A stretch of DNA of 64,000 nt from JAWKTM01 sp041399085 (GTDB lineage Bacteria > Planctomycetota > Planctomycetia > Pirellulales > Pirellulaceae). Shown here piece after piece: positions 1 through 8,266 of this stretch (the stretch's first letter is position 1; every line of letters starts with the position of its first letter). The notes beneath the pieces are model-generated. The model ran no database searches. It saw nothing but the letters and a program-made list of their open reading frames with translations, and was not told the origin of the DNA. The translations under genes and the position numbers were made by a program. The stretch lies in assembly GCA_041399085.1 (NCBI GenBank), contig JAWKTM010000018.1, positions 1 through 64,000 of the forward strand, written 5' to 3'.

Positions 1-470
1 AATCCTTCGAATTGCGTGCGATGGGCCTCTTCATCGGCGAGTATTTGAGTGGCCAAATCGGCAGTGACGGGATCGTCATCGGCCGCGCTGTGAATAATGG
101 CTCGATAATGTTCGATCGCCTCGCGTTCGGCTGTGATCACGCCTTCAATCACATGCCGCACATCCGTGGTCGTTTGAGGTGGCCGCAACGACTCTTGGTC
201 GAATTGAAGTTCAAGCGAACCGGGGATTCGGCCTCGCAGTTGTTTAATACGATTGGCCAATTGACGGGCGTGCCCCAATTCTTCCGTGACATCTTCGGCC
301 AGCGAGCGTTTCACTTCCTCGGCCCTCACGCCATCCAAATGCACGCTGTTTGCCAGATAATTCGCAACTGTCTCAACTTCCATCCGATACGCTTTTTGCA
401 GCATCTTGACCAGTTCGCTAGTACCGCTTGCCGAACGACCGTTGCTTTGTTTTTCCGCTTGCTTGGACAT
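1..470 (-). CDS. Ferritin-like diiron protein (partial, cut by left edge)
   Basis: Reading leftwards from an ATG at 468-470 gives a helical protein that runs off the window without a stop. The first helix carries a metal-ligand-type Glu (YRMEVETVANYL), the second an EELGHA pair, the third AEREAIEHY and the fourth ADEEAHR. This four-helix ExxH pattern is that of ferritin-like/bacterioferritin proteins. Such proteins bind iron, or protect DNA from iron and peroxide, in the cytoplasm. A GGAAAGG box just upstream on the minus strand supports the start. The first ~18 residues are polar and look like a flexible tail. The exact subfamily (bacterioferritin, Dps-like or rubrerythrin-like) cannot be told from the fragment. 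It is transcribed divergently from the MscS gene at 700. Confidence 0.75.
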   Translation of the reverse strand, partial: MSKQAEKQSNGRSASGTSELVKMLQKAYRMEVETVANYLANSVHLDGVRAEEVKRSLAEDVTEELGHARQLANRIKQLRGRIPGSLELQFDQESLRPPQTTTDVRHVIEGVITAEREAIEHYRAIIHSAADDDPVTADLATQILADEEAHRTQFEG

Positions 471-699
471 GGCTTGCCTTTCCGCTCTTATATGGGGAGT
501 GCTTGAAATCGAGGCTCCTGTACCTGCAACCTCTATGCCAGGACGGGCTGCTGTCTCGGCGGGCACGACGGCCGCGGCATGCTGATTGCTTCCAACTTGA
601 ATTGCCAAACGACGTTTCGTCAGGAAACGCGTTCACATGGGTTGCTTCTCGCCGGCGGCGGCTGTCTGATCGCGCGGTCGGTTTTCTGTCTGTGATGAA

Positions 700-2217
700 A
701 TGCGAACAATGTGTTTTCTTTGGCCCCGTCCGGGGCGATTCTTCACACGGCTGGGATGCGCGATAATGTGTGCCGCCATGCTTTGCATCACTCCCGCCGT
801 GGTTCGAGGTGCGGGGCCAACCGCGTATCCCGTCGTTTTTCGTGCGCTCGTTGTCCAACTGCCGGCTGCGGCGGATGACTCGCCCGCCGAGGAAACGACG
901 CCCGCCAAGGAGGTGGCCGTGGAAAGCGTCGCGGACGATCGAGCGATTGCCGATCGTTTGCAACGAATCTTGGCCGCCACGCGTTGGTTCGAGCAGTCCG
1001 AGGTTCGCGTGGACGAAGGCGTCGTGTTCTTGACCGGCTATACGGAATCGGACGAACACAAACAATGGGCCGGTCAGCTTGCGAAAAACACGGAAGACGT
1101 GGTCGCCGTCGTGAACAACATCCAGTTAATGGAGCGGCCGTTGTGGGATCTTACACCGGCGTGGAATGAATTGAGGAGCATGACCCGCCAAGGTTTTCAA
1201 TTATTACCGCTGGCGGGCGTCGCCCTATTGTTATTGTTGGCAAGTTGGCTACTGGCGTTCGCCGCGTCGTTTGTCATGGACCGACTATTAGAGCGGCAAA
1301 TGAGAAACCGGTTGCTGCGCGGCGTTGTGGTCAAGACAATCATGATCGCCGTGATATTGCTGGGAGTGTACTTGATCTTGAAGGTCACCGGCCTGACGCG
1401 ACTAGCGGCCACGGTGATCGGAGGCACGGGGCTCTTCGGGTTGGTCGTGGGTATCGCGTTTCGCGACATCGCGGAAAACTTCCTAGCCAGCATCTTGATT
1501 AGCATGCAGCGTCCGTTCGAACCTGGTGATTTGATCGAAGTGGCTGGACATCAGGGAATTGTACAAGGCGTCACAACTCGCGGGACGCTGCTAATGACGC
1601 TGGATGGCAACCATGTGCATTTGACGAACTCCACGATTTATAAGAGCACGATCAAGAATCTTACGGCGAACCCCAAGACGCGTCTGAGTTTTCAGCTCGG
1701 CATCGACTACACCGATTCGGCCGCCTTCGCCCAAGAGGTAATCATGCGCGTGCTGCAACATCATCCCGCGGTGTTGACCGATCCGGAGCCGATGGTGTTA
1801 GTGAATGAATTGGCGGCCGCCACGGTGAACTTGCAAGTCTTCTTTTGGATTGATATCCACAAACACAGTCCGCTGAAGGTTCGTTCGGCCATGATCCGAT
1901 TGACCAAGCGGGCTTGTGAGAACGAGGGACTGACGTTGCCCGATGAAGCACGCGAAGTAATCTTTCCTCGCGGGGTCCCGATTCACATGGTATCGGACGA
2001 CGACGAACCGAGTCGGGAGACGAAGCGAGTGGCCAGCGACCGTTCGCCTGCCGTTGACGAAGCCGATCTCGTGAGCACGGCGGCAGAGGGAAATCTCTCT
2101 AGCGAAACGGATGAGATCAAAGCTCAGGCCGAACAGTCTCGTCGACCGGATGCCGGAGCCGAGCTGTTGCTGGGCGATCCACAGGTTTCCGGGACGCCGG
2201 TTCGCAAGTCGAGCTGA
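700..2217 (+). CDS. MscS-family mechanosensitive channel with N-terminal BON domain
   Basis: The 505-residue protein has a signal-like N-terminus (residues 1-38) and a BON domain at about 80-145, a fold usually found in periplasmic envelope proteins. Three membrane segments follow at about 167-193, 209-229 and 234-254, then a MscS beta domain. The third helix and the motif after it (GLVVGIAFRDIAENFLASI) are the pore-lining signature of the MscS family. These channels open under membrane tension to release solutes during osmotic downshock. The last ~75 residues are acidic and low in complexity. Many MscS genes lack a BON domain; here it would sit in the periplasm. The start at 700 has only a weak ribosome site, and an ATG nine bases later is equally possible. 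Confidence 0.88.
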   Translation: MRTMCFLWPRPGRFFTRLGCAIMCAAMLCITPAVVRGAGPTAYPVVFRALVVQLPAAADDSPAEETTPAKEVAVESVADDRAIADRLQRILAATRWFEQSEVRVDEGVVFLTGYTESDEHKQWAGQLAKNTEDVVAVVNNIQLMERPLWDLTPAWNELRSMTRQGFQLLPLAGVALLLLLASWLLAFAASFVMDRLLERQMRNRLLRGVVVKTIMIAVILLGVYLILKVTGLTRLAATVIGGTGLFGLVVGIAFRDIAENFLASILISMQRPFEPGDLIEVAGHQGIVQGVTTRGTLLMTLDGNHVHLTNSTIYKSTIKNLTANPKTRLSFQLGIDYTDSAAFAQEVIMRVLQHHPAVLTDPEPMVLVNELAAATVNLQVFFWIDIHKHSPLKVRSAMIRLTKRACENEGLTLPDEAREVIFPRGVPIHMVSDDDEPSRETKRVASDRSPAVDEADLVSTAAEGNLSSETDEIKAQAEQSRRPDAGAELLLGDPQVSGTPVRKSS

Positions 2218-2332
2218 GCGTTAGTTGACGCAACCGCCGGATTCGCTCGCAGAGGCCCATCTTGGAATCCTCGGCGGTTTGCGTTATCACTCACGCGAAC
2301 TTCGCCAATTCCGAATATTACCGGAGGACATC

Positions 2333-2932
2333 ATGGGCCAACTACCTGATCCGCTCGAACACCGCACGGCTGACTATCCAATCGAGCTGCTGTTTCTGAA
2401 GCGTTGGTCGCCGCGAGCGATGAGCGGCGAGTCGCTGACGCATGACGAGCTAATGACCTTATTCGAAGCCGCTCGTTGGGCGCCCTCCACATATAACGAA
2501 CAAGAGTGGCGATATCTGTATGCCACGCGCGACAGTCAACATTGGGCGGACTTCTTGGGGTTGTTGGTCGAAGCGAATCAAGCTTGGTGTCAGCATGCGG
2601 CGGCGCTGGTTGTCGTGGCTTCGCATCGAGTCATGACGCGCAACGGCAGTCCGAATCCCGTGCATTCGTTCGACGCGGGCGCATCGTTTCAAAATCTATC
2701 GCTGCAAGGGGCCGCTATGGGCTTGGTTGTGCATGGCATGGCCGGCTTTGATCGCGAACAGGCACGAAAGGTGCTCAGTATCCCTGACGATTACCAAGTC
2801 GAGGCGATGATCGCATTGGGACGCCCCGGCGATCCCGATTTGTTGCCGGATTTGTTGCGTCAACGCGAATTGCCATCGGGTCGCAAGCCGATGGCGGCGA
2901 TTGTTTGCGAGGGCCAATTTTCCTTCGATTGA
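2333..2932 (+). CDS. Nitroreductase-family protein
   Basis: The 199-residue protein has the nitroreductase fold signature. RWSPRAMSG near the N-terminus and EAARWAPSTYNEQEWR form the FMN-binding loop. FDAGASFQNLSLQGAAMGL is the usual central helix, and IALGRPGDPDLLP lies near the C-terminus. Family members are homodimeric FMN enzymes that reduce nitro compounds, quinones or similar substrates with NAD(P)H; the substrate here is unknown. The frame is open from 2225, but the ATG at 2333 follows a clear GGAGG box at 2323-2327 with 5-base spacing, so I place the start there. The gene lies 115 bp after the MscS gene and 92 bp before the baeRF-like gene, on the same strand. Confidence 0.85.
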   Translation: MGQLPDPLEHRTADYPIELLFLKRWSPRAMSGESLTHDELMTLFEAARWAPSTYNEQEWRYLYATRDSQHWADFLGLLVEANQAWCQHAAALVVVASHRVMTRNGSPNPVHSFDAGASFQNLSLQGAAMGLVVHGMAGFDREQARKVLSIPDDYQVEAMIALGRPGDPDLLPDLLRQRELPSGRKPMAAIVCEGQFSFD

Positions 2933-3024
2933 CCGTAAAATTCGCGGGCGATCGAATCTTAATCCGCCAGCGTTTAGCCACTCGGATCATCGTTGTCGAC
3001 AAAGCTCGAACAGGAGATGACACC

Positions 3025-4158
3025 ATGGCTCAATTCACACGATCGGATCTCAACGACTTGCTGACAGCCGACGATGGCCCGCGAGTTTCGATTTATTTGC
3101 CGACGGAAATCACCGGACGCGAGACTCGTCAAAATGCGATTCGATTCAAAAACGCCATGAAGGAGGCAGCGGCGAAAATCGACGGACACGCCGACGCCGG
3201 ACAATTGAAAACTCAGTTGCGGAACGCCGAACGGTTGATCGACGACGCTCACTTCTGGTTGAATCAAAGCGACGGGCTGGCTATGTTCATCGACGCCGAC
3301 GGCATCCGCGCCTTTCGTCTGCCGCATCGATTCGAGCAGCGCGTGGTTGTGGGCGAGCGTTATTTCATTAGCCCGTTGCTGCCGGTGTTGCACGGCGATG
3401 CCACGTTCTACATCGTGGCGGTCAGCGAGAATCATGCTCGGTTGCTGCTGGCGAGCCGCGATTCCGTCGCCGAGGTGCCGGACGCCGAGCTGCCCGAATC
3501 GTTGCAGGCGGTCGCGGAGAAGATCGACACGAAGAGCTTCTTCCTGCACAGCTTCAATGTCCGCATGCGCAACCAGAATTCGGCTGTTCCGCATGGTCAC
3601 GAATCGGCCGATAAACTTCCCGATTTGCGGCGATATCTGATCGACATCAATGAAGCCGTCGCCGATGCGATCGCCGATCCGGGGACGCCGTTGGTGTTCG
3701 CGGGCGTCGAACGGCTGTTTGCGTTGTATCGCGAAGTGAATACGCATGATGGCTTGCAAGCCGAATGTGTGGCTGGCAACGCGGACGACTCGAACGCCGA
3801 CCAACTGCGCGCGGCCGCGTGGAAGATTGTCGAGCCGCTACTTCAGTCGCGTCGGCAGGAGGCCGTCGATCGTTATGGGGCCGTCCGCAATACCGACCGC
3901 AGCGGCGAAGGGCTCGAAGCGATCCGCACGGCAATCCGCGATGGTCGAGTGGAACTGTTGTTGCTTGCGAATGACTTCGCCAACGATGCGGCGGCAACCT
4001 CGCCCGACGAACTGGAAAACTTAGCTATGGAAGCGATGGGGCAGGGCGGCGAAGTCTACCTCGTCCCAGCTGACCAGCTTCCGGCAAGCGGCGTCGCGGC
4101 AGTGTATCGTTACGCAGTTGCCGCCGAACTCGCCAACCAGTCCACCGCTAGTTCCTAA
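3025..4158 (+). CDS. baeRF-like (archaeo-eukaryotic release-factor-fold) protein
   Basis: The protein is 377 residues. It opens with a short helix, then VSIYLPTEI, then a region with LIDDAHFWLNQSDGLAMFID, and ends with a domain containing VELLLLANDFAND and VYLVPADQLPASGVAAVYRY. This layout matches the bacterial proteins grouped as baeRF families, which resemble eRF1/Pelota core domains. They have been proposed to act at ribosomes or in RNA-linked stress responses, but most are uncharacterised. The ATG at 3025 is preceded by CAGGAGATGA at 3011-3020; the upstream in-frame ATG at 2905 overlaps the nitroreductase gene and is unlikely. The assignment rests on recalled pattern, not a search. Confidence 0.6.
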   Translation: MAQFTRSDLNDLLTADDGPRVSIYLPTEITGRETRQNAIRFKNAMKEAAAKIDGHADAGQLKTQLRNAERLIDDAHFWLNQSDGLAMFIDADGIRAFRLPHRFEQRVVVGERYFISPLLPVLHGDATFYIVAVSENHARLLLASRDSVAEVPDAELPESLQAVAEKIDTKSFFLHSFNVRMRNQNSAVPHGHESADKLPDLRRYLIDINEAVADAIADPGTPLVFAGVERLFALYREVNTHDGLQAECVAGNADDSNADQLRAAAWKIVEPLLQSRRQEAVDRYGAVRNTDRSGEGLEAIRTAIRDGRVELLLLANDFANDAAATSPDELENLAMEAMGQGGEVYLVPADQLPASGVAAVYRYAVAAELANQSTASS

Positions 4159-4198
4159 CACCCGCTTTGATGTTTGCCACAAGAATGCGTGCGAATCC

Positions 4199-5566
4199 AT
4201 GAAGTCCGTGAATCCTGCCAATGAAGAAACGCTGGCCGAATACGCGCCGCTTAGTCCCGGAGAACGCGACATTCGCATTGGCGAATCGGCCAGTGCGTAT
4301 GAGAGTTGGCGGCGGCGACCGATCGCCGAACGAGCGGCTTGTTTGCGTCGAGCCGCCGCCCATCTGCGCGAGGCCAAGCACGAATTGGCGAAGCTGGTCA
4401 CGCAAGAGATGGGCAAGCCGATTCGACAGTCGGAAGCTGAGGTCGAGAAGTCGGCGGTTGGCTGTGAATACTACGCCGAGCATGGCGAGTCGTTCGTAGC
4501 GCCGCAGCCTTTGGAGTTTGACGGAGCGCGGACCTATCTGCGTTACGATCCGATCGGCCCCGTGTTGGCCGTGATGCCGTGGAACTTTCCGCTCTGGCAA
4601 GTCTTTCGATTCGCGGCCCCAACGCTGTTGGCCGGCAACGTCGCGCTGTTGAAGCACGCCAGCAACGTGAGCGGCTGTGCGTTGGCGATCGAACGCATCT
4701 TCCGGCTGGCCGAGTTTCCTCCGTCGACGTTCACCACGTTGTTGATTGGATCGAACGAAGTCGCTGACGTGATCGCCCATCCTGCGGTCCGCGCCGTGAC
4801 GCTGACAGGCAGCGACGCGGCCGGGCGTTCGGTTAGCCGCGTGGCTGGCGAGCACCTGAAGAAAACGGTGTTGGAGCTCGGCGGGTCGGATCCGTTTATC
4901 GTGTTGGCCGACGCGGATGTTGAATCGACGGCGCGCGCGGCGGCGCAAGCTCGCACGCTCAACTCGGGGCAGAGCTGTATTGCCGCCAAGCGGTTTATCG
5001 TGCACGAGTCGATCGCCGATGCGTTTGCCGAAGCGATGGTGGCCGAGATGCGAAAGCTGCGCGTGGGCGATCCGCTCGACAGCGCGACGGATGTGGGCCC
5101 GCTGGCTCGCGCCGATTTGCGGGACGATCTTCACGACCAAGTCGAACGCAGCGTGCAAGCCGGCGCGAAGCTGTTGACCGGCGGCCGCGCGATCGAGTCG
5201 CCTGGTTTTTTCTACGAGCCCGCGGTGTTGGACCGCGTAACGATGGGAATGGCCGCCTTCGATGAAGAAACGTTCGGACCGGTCGCGGCGATCATTCGCG
5301 CCAGCGACGATGATGAGGCGATCGAGCTGGCGAATCGATCGGCGTTCGGCCTCGGCGCCAGCGTCTGGTCGCGCGATGTGGAGCACGCCGAACGTTTGAC
5401 GCCGCGAATCGATTCCGGAATGGTGTTTGTGAATGAGATCGTTAAATCGGATCCGCGTTTGCCATTCGGCGGCGTCAAGGATTCCGGCTATGGCCGCGAG
5501 CTGAGCAACATCGGCATCCGTGAATTCACGAACGTAAAGACCGTCTGGGTGAATAACCGGGCTTAG
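4199..5566 (+). CDS. Aldehyde dehydrogenase, succinate-semialdehyde dehydrogenase type
   Basis: The 455-residue protein has all the ALDH hallmarks. MPWNFPLWQ is the cofactor-binding loop, TGSDAAGRSV the Rossmann glycine motif, LELGGSDPFIV carries the general-base Glu, and NSGQSCIAAKRFIV the catalytic Cys. LPFGGVKDSGYGRELS lies near the C-terminus. The N-terminal QEMGKPIRQSEAEVEKSA resembles the short succinate-semialdehyde dehydrogenases (Sad/YneI group), which make succinate with NAD(P)+. The frame is open from 4118, but that part overlaps the preceding gene. The ATG at 4199 gives the usual family length and lies 40 bp after the previous stop, so co-transcription is likely. Substrate specificity is inferred from family resemblance. 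Confidence 0.88.
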   Translation: MKSVNPANEETLAEYAPLSPGERDIRIGESASAYESWRRRPIAERAACLRRAAAHLREAKHELAKLVTQEMGKPIRQSEAEVEKSAVGCEYYAEHGESFVAPQPLEFDGARTYLRYDPIGPVLAVMPWNFPLWQVFRFAAPTLLAGNVALLKHASNVSGCALAIERIFRLAEFPPSTFTTLLIGSNEVADVIAHPAVRAVTLTGSDAAGRSVSRVAGEHLKKTVLELGGSDPFIVLADADVESTARAAAQARTLNSGQSCIAAKRFIVHESIADAFAEAMVAEMRKLRVGDPLDSATDVGPLARADLRDDLHDQVERSVQAGAKLLTGGRAIESPGFFYEPAVLDRVTMGMAAFDEETFGPVAAIIRASDDDEAIELANRSAFGLGASVWSRDVEHAERLTPRIDSGMVFVNEIVKSDPRLPFGGVKDSGYGRELSNIGIREFTNVKTVWVNNRA

Positions 5567-5671
5567 CACCGCAACCGCATTCTTAAGCTATGATTTGAAA
5601 CCGTGTCGGTCGACGCGTCGCGGCCGATGGGCGATTATGGCCGGGAATCAACGCGTGCGGAGAATGCTGTC

Positions 5672-5959
5672 GTGTTTTACATCCATGTGTTGCTGCAAGT
5701 GAACGACGAAAATGACGTCGATGAGATTCGCGGGCTGATGGCCGAGGCGGCTCGGCTGTCTCGGCAAGAGCCCGGATGCTGTCGATTCGAGGTCTATCAT
5801 TCGCAATCCGACCCGCGCACCTTCGTGCTGACCGAATGGTGGGAAACCGAAGAGGCCTGGAAGGCTCATCGCAACGAGCGGGCTTTCAGCGAGATTTACG
5901 CGCCGCGGGTACTGCCTCGCGTGACGCGCACGCCGCACATTTCCACGCTGGTCGAATAG
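5672..5959 (+). CDS. ABM-domain (antibiotic biosynthesis monooxygenase-like) protein
   Basis: This short protein of about 95 residues matches the dimeric ferredoxin-like ABM fold. It begins with a strand (FYIHVLLQV), then a helix (VDEIRGLMAEAARLSRQEPGC), then CRFEVYHSQSDPRTFVLTEWW and a helix with the AWKAHRN motif. Relatives act as small monooxygenases on quinone-like compounds or have no known substrate. A GTG at 5603 opens the same frame but lacks a ribosome site. The GTG at 5672 follows a GGAGA box at 5659-5663 and starts exactly at the domain, so I prefer it. It is 105 bp downstream of the aldehyde dehydrogenase on the same strand. Confidence 0.75.
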   Translation: MFYIHVLLQVNDENDVDEIRGLMAEAARLSRQEPGCCRFEVYHSQSDPRTFVLTEWWETEEAWKAHRNERAFSEIYAPRVLPRVTRTPHISTLVE

Positions 5960-6061
5960 CTGGCCGGTTTGCTTGGCCCATTCGCTTGGCCCGTTTGATG
6001 CCGCGGTTCGCTTCGCCCCTGGCGGCCGCCCCGTTTCGCTTTTCCTCCCGACGGTGTTCTC

Positions 6062-6958
6062 ATGCCGATTGATCTCGTCTGTTCCGGTTGTCAAAACAAG
6101 TTGCGTGTGGGCGATCAAAACGCCGGAAAGCGCGTGCGTTGTCCTAAATGCCAAGCCGTGGTGGAAGTGCCTGCCGACGCTTGGTACTTGAAGACGCCGG
6201 ATGGCGAGGACTACGGTCCAGTGCCGCGAACGGAGCTGGACGAGTGGTTTAACGAAGGACGCATCACGGCCGAATGCCAGTTGTTGCGCGAGGGAAGCGA
6301 CCAATGGCAATGGGCTTCGGCTGTTTATTCGCAACTGGGTCAATCAAGCTCGCCGGCGGAATCCACGCCCTCGCCCGGTGCTTTCAATCCGGTCGGCCCT
6401 GGTCCGGCGGAGACGCCGAAGTTCGATTTCGGAGCGGGCAAGTCGCCCGCGACCGTGGTGGCGCCGACCAATGCCGGAGCGGCGGCGGCCAGCACTAGCC
6501 AGTTTTCGTTTGGTTCCACACCGGCGACCGGTGCGGCCGTGGCTCCTGGCGGATCGAGCCCGGGCGGTTTCGCTTTCGATGCGGGCGGCCCGGTGGTGGG
6601 CTCATCCGCTGGCGGCGATTTTCGCCAACGCACTTATCCCGCGGCGATGACGGCTCAGACCATGTACCGCGTCTTTGGCTGGGCGGCGTTGGTCGTGGGT
6701 TTGTTGGCGACCGTGGGCGTGATCTTCATGACGCTGCCGATGTTGGCGATGTCCGACGGCGCCCTCGGCATGATCGGAGCCTTGTTGACGATGTTGTTCG
6801 GCGTGTTCTGGGTCGTGCTTTACACGGCCATTAGCGTCATCACGCTCTGGTTCCTCGCCGACGCGATTCGCATGCTGATGGACATTCAGTCGAACACGCA
6901 TCGGTCGAGCCACGCGCTGCAGCAGTTACAGCAACACTTCCGCTCGGACGAAAAATGA
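6062..6958 (+). CDS. Zinc-ribbon / GYF_2 domain membrane protein
   Basis: The 298-residue protein starts with a zinc ribbon (CSGCQNKLRV and RCPKCQAVVEVP, two CxxC pairs). At about residues 40-92 it has a GYF_2-like domain (WYLKTPDGEDYGPVPRTELDEWFNEGRI). A Gly/Ala/Ser/Pro-rich linker runs to about residue 195, and two hydrophobic segments (about 205-230 and 240-268) end the protein. This architecture is common in planctomycetes and has no established function; GYF-like domains bind proline-rich peptides elsewhere. The N-terminal domains are probably cytoplasmic, tethered by the C-terminal hairpin. Downstream genes run on the opposite strand. Confidence 0.8.
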   Translation: MPIDLVCSGCQNKLRVGDQNAGKRVRCPKCQAVVEVPADAWYLKTPDGEDYGPVPRTELDEWFNEGRITAECQLLREGSDQWQWASAVYSQLGQSSSPAESTPSPGAFNPVGPGPAETPKFDFGAGKSPATVVAPTNAGAAAASTSQFSFGSTPATGAAVAPGGSSPGGFAFDAGGPVVGSSAGGDFRQRTYPAAMTAQTMYRVFGWAALVVGLLATVGVIFMTLPMLAMSDGALGMIGALLTMLFGVFWVVLYTAISVITLWFLADAIRMLMDIQSNTHRSSHALQQLQQHFRSDEK

Positions 6959-6984
6959 GTTCGACGATCAACACGCGGCGCGGT

Positions 6985-8109
6985 TCACGCACGCTTGTTG
7001 GCCTCCGCACCGTCGCCCGTCGCGCAGTACATCGCCAACTGAAGCAACGTCACTAGGTCCAGCGCATTGTGATGCAGAATCGATCGCATCTGCCAAGCGT
7101 CGCCCGAGCGGACATATTCGTGATAGGCGGCCGGGATCGCATGGCCAGGAATGTCGCCCGAGCGACGGCGGCCGCACAGATATTGCTCCAGCGTCTGAAG
7201 TTTGCAGTTCGGTAGGCGGCCTCGCCAACGGCGTCGCGCGTGATGCAGCAAATCGCAATGCAGCGGATTCGGCCGCGGATCGTGACGATCGCGGGGCGGA
7301 CGTTCCGGCGTCGCGCATTCAAACTCCCCGCCCTCATGGGTTTCGATCGCGGCTGCACGGCCACGCGATGATCGGCGCGGATAGGCCGCTTCCATTCGCA
7401 CGTCGAAGCCCAGATGGTGCAACGTGCTGCGGTCGTGAACCAACGGCCAATCGAACGACTTGCCGTTGAAGGTCACCAGCACTTGGCGACCTAGCAGCAG
7501 TTGCCAGAGTTCGGCGAGCAACGATCGCTCTTCGGCATAGTCGCGAGCCAGAAGCTGCACGAGTTGCGAGTGCCCATCGCGTTCAACGACCACGCCCGCC
7601 AGAAAGATCATCGCCCCGCCCAAGCCGCACGTTTCCAAATCCAGCAACGCGGCGGATTCCGGCAACCATCGCGCGAGTGCCGCCAGCTCCAAATGATCCG
7701 CCTTGGCCTCTGCCGCCCGCAATCGCCGACGGAACGTTTGCAGATGGCGCGAGAACTCCGGCCAGACTTGGTCAATCGGCTGACAAATCTGCCAATGCGA
7801 GCCGAATTCATTCGTCGTCTCGCAACCTGCTGGCAATTCAGAAGTCGATCCCGGCAAAGCCAAAGACGCTCGATCCCCAGGAACAGCGACGTTGGGAACA
7901 GCGACGTTGGGAGCCGCGCCGTCGGGAGCAGCAAATTCGGAACCAGCAAATTCGGAAGAGGCGACTACCGAAGAATTGGACGCATCCGCGGTCGACGCCC
8001 GATCGTGCGAAGACGGCTCGCCGCCGCTTCCGCGCAATCCGCGAACCTCCGGCAGCCTTTGCCGGTTCAGCTCGCTCAACCGCTCTTGAATCTGCCGCGA
8101 CAACATCAT
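6985..8109 (-). CDS. YprB-like RNase H-fold 3'-5' exonuclease
   Basis: The 374-residue protein carries a DEDD-type nuclease core. LLDLETCGLGG gives the first Asp/Glu pair, LVTFNGKSFDWPLVHDR the second motif, HCDLLHHARR and CKLQTLEQYL the third, and MRSILHHNALDLVTL the last Asp. This order is that of the YprB/RNase_H_2 family, predicted to trim nucleic acid. The first ~130 residues form a low-complexity tail that includes 5-residue tandem repeats (SEFAG, PNVAV; DNA at 7879-7968). The middle of the core, around 7290-7390, is unusually Arg- and Pro-rich. The gene ends 26 bp from the convergent GYF_2 gene. In Bacillus the family sits beside a helicase gene; no such partner is seen here. Confidence 0.75.
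   Translation of the reverse strand: MMLSRQIQERLSELNRQRLPEVRGLRGSGGEPSSHDRASTADASNSSVVASSEFAGSEFAAPDGAAPNVAVPNVAVPGDRASLALPGSTSELPAGCETTNEFGSHWQICQPIDQVWPEFSRHLQTFRRRLRAAEAKADHLELAALARWLPESAALLDLETCGLGGAMIFLAGVVVERDGHSQLVQLLARDYAEERSLLAELWQLLLGRQVLVTFNGKSFDWPLVHDRSTLHHLGFDVRMEAAYPRRSSRGRAAAIETHEGGEFECATPERPPRDRHDPRPNPLHCDLLHHARRRWRGRLPNCKLQTLEQYLCGRRRSGDIPGHAIPAAYHEYVRSGDAWQMRSILHHNALDLVTLLQLAMYCATGDGAEANKRA
7879..7968. repeat. Short 15-bp tandem duplications inside the yprB-like gene
   Basis: Two adjacent ~15-bp units containing GCGACGTTGGGA (7885-7911), followed by two units containing AGCAAATTCGGAA, make 5-residue repeats in the disordered N-terminal tail. Because the unit is a multiple of three, copy-number change keeps the frame. 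Confidence 0.6.
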
Positions 8110-8266
8110 CCACCATCCGTGAACCCCAGCACCCCGCTCTCGCCCCGCAAGAATACCGGCGAGCCCAACAGGCGGCTACACGAATTTACGACGCTGGCTT
8201 ACGTCGCGGGTTGAGGCCGCGTCAGGCCCGGAAACGGTGAGCTTCCCGACATGCCGTGATTCAACG

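Noticed and set aside
4148..5569. 473-residue antisense ORF over the aldehyde dehydrogenase
   Set aside because: It mirrors a well-defined ALDH gene; its peptide is Arg/His-rich and matches no domain.
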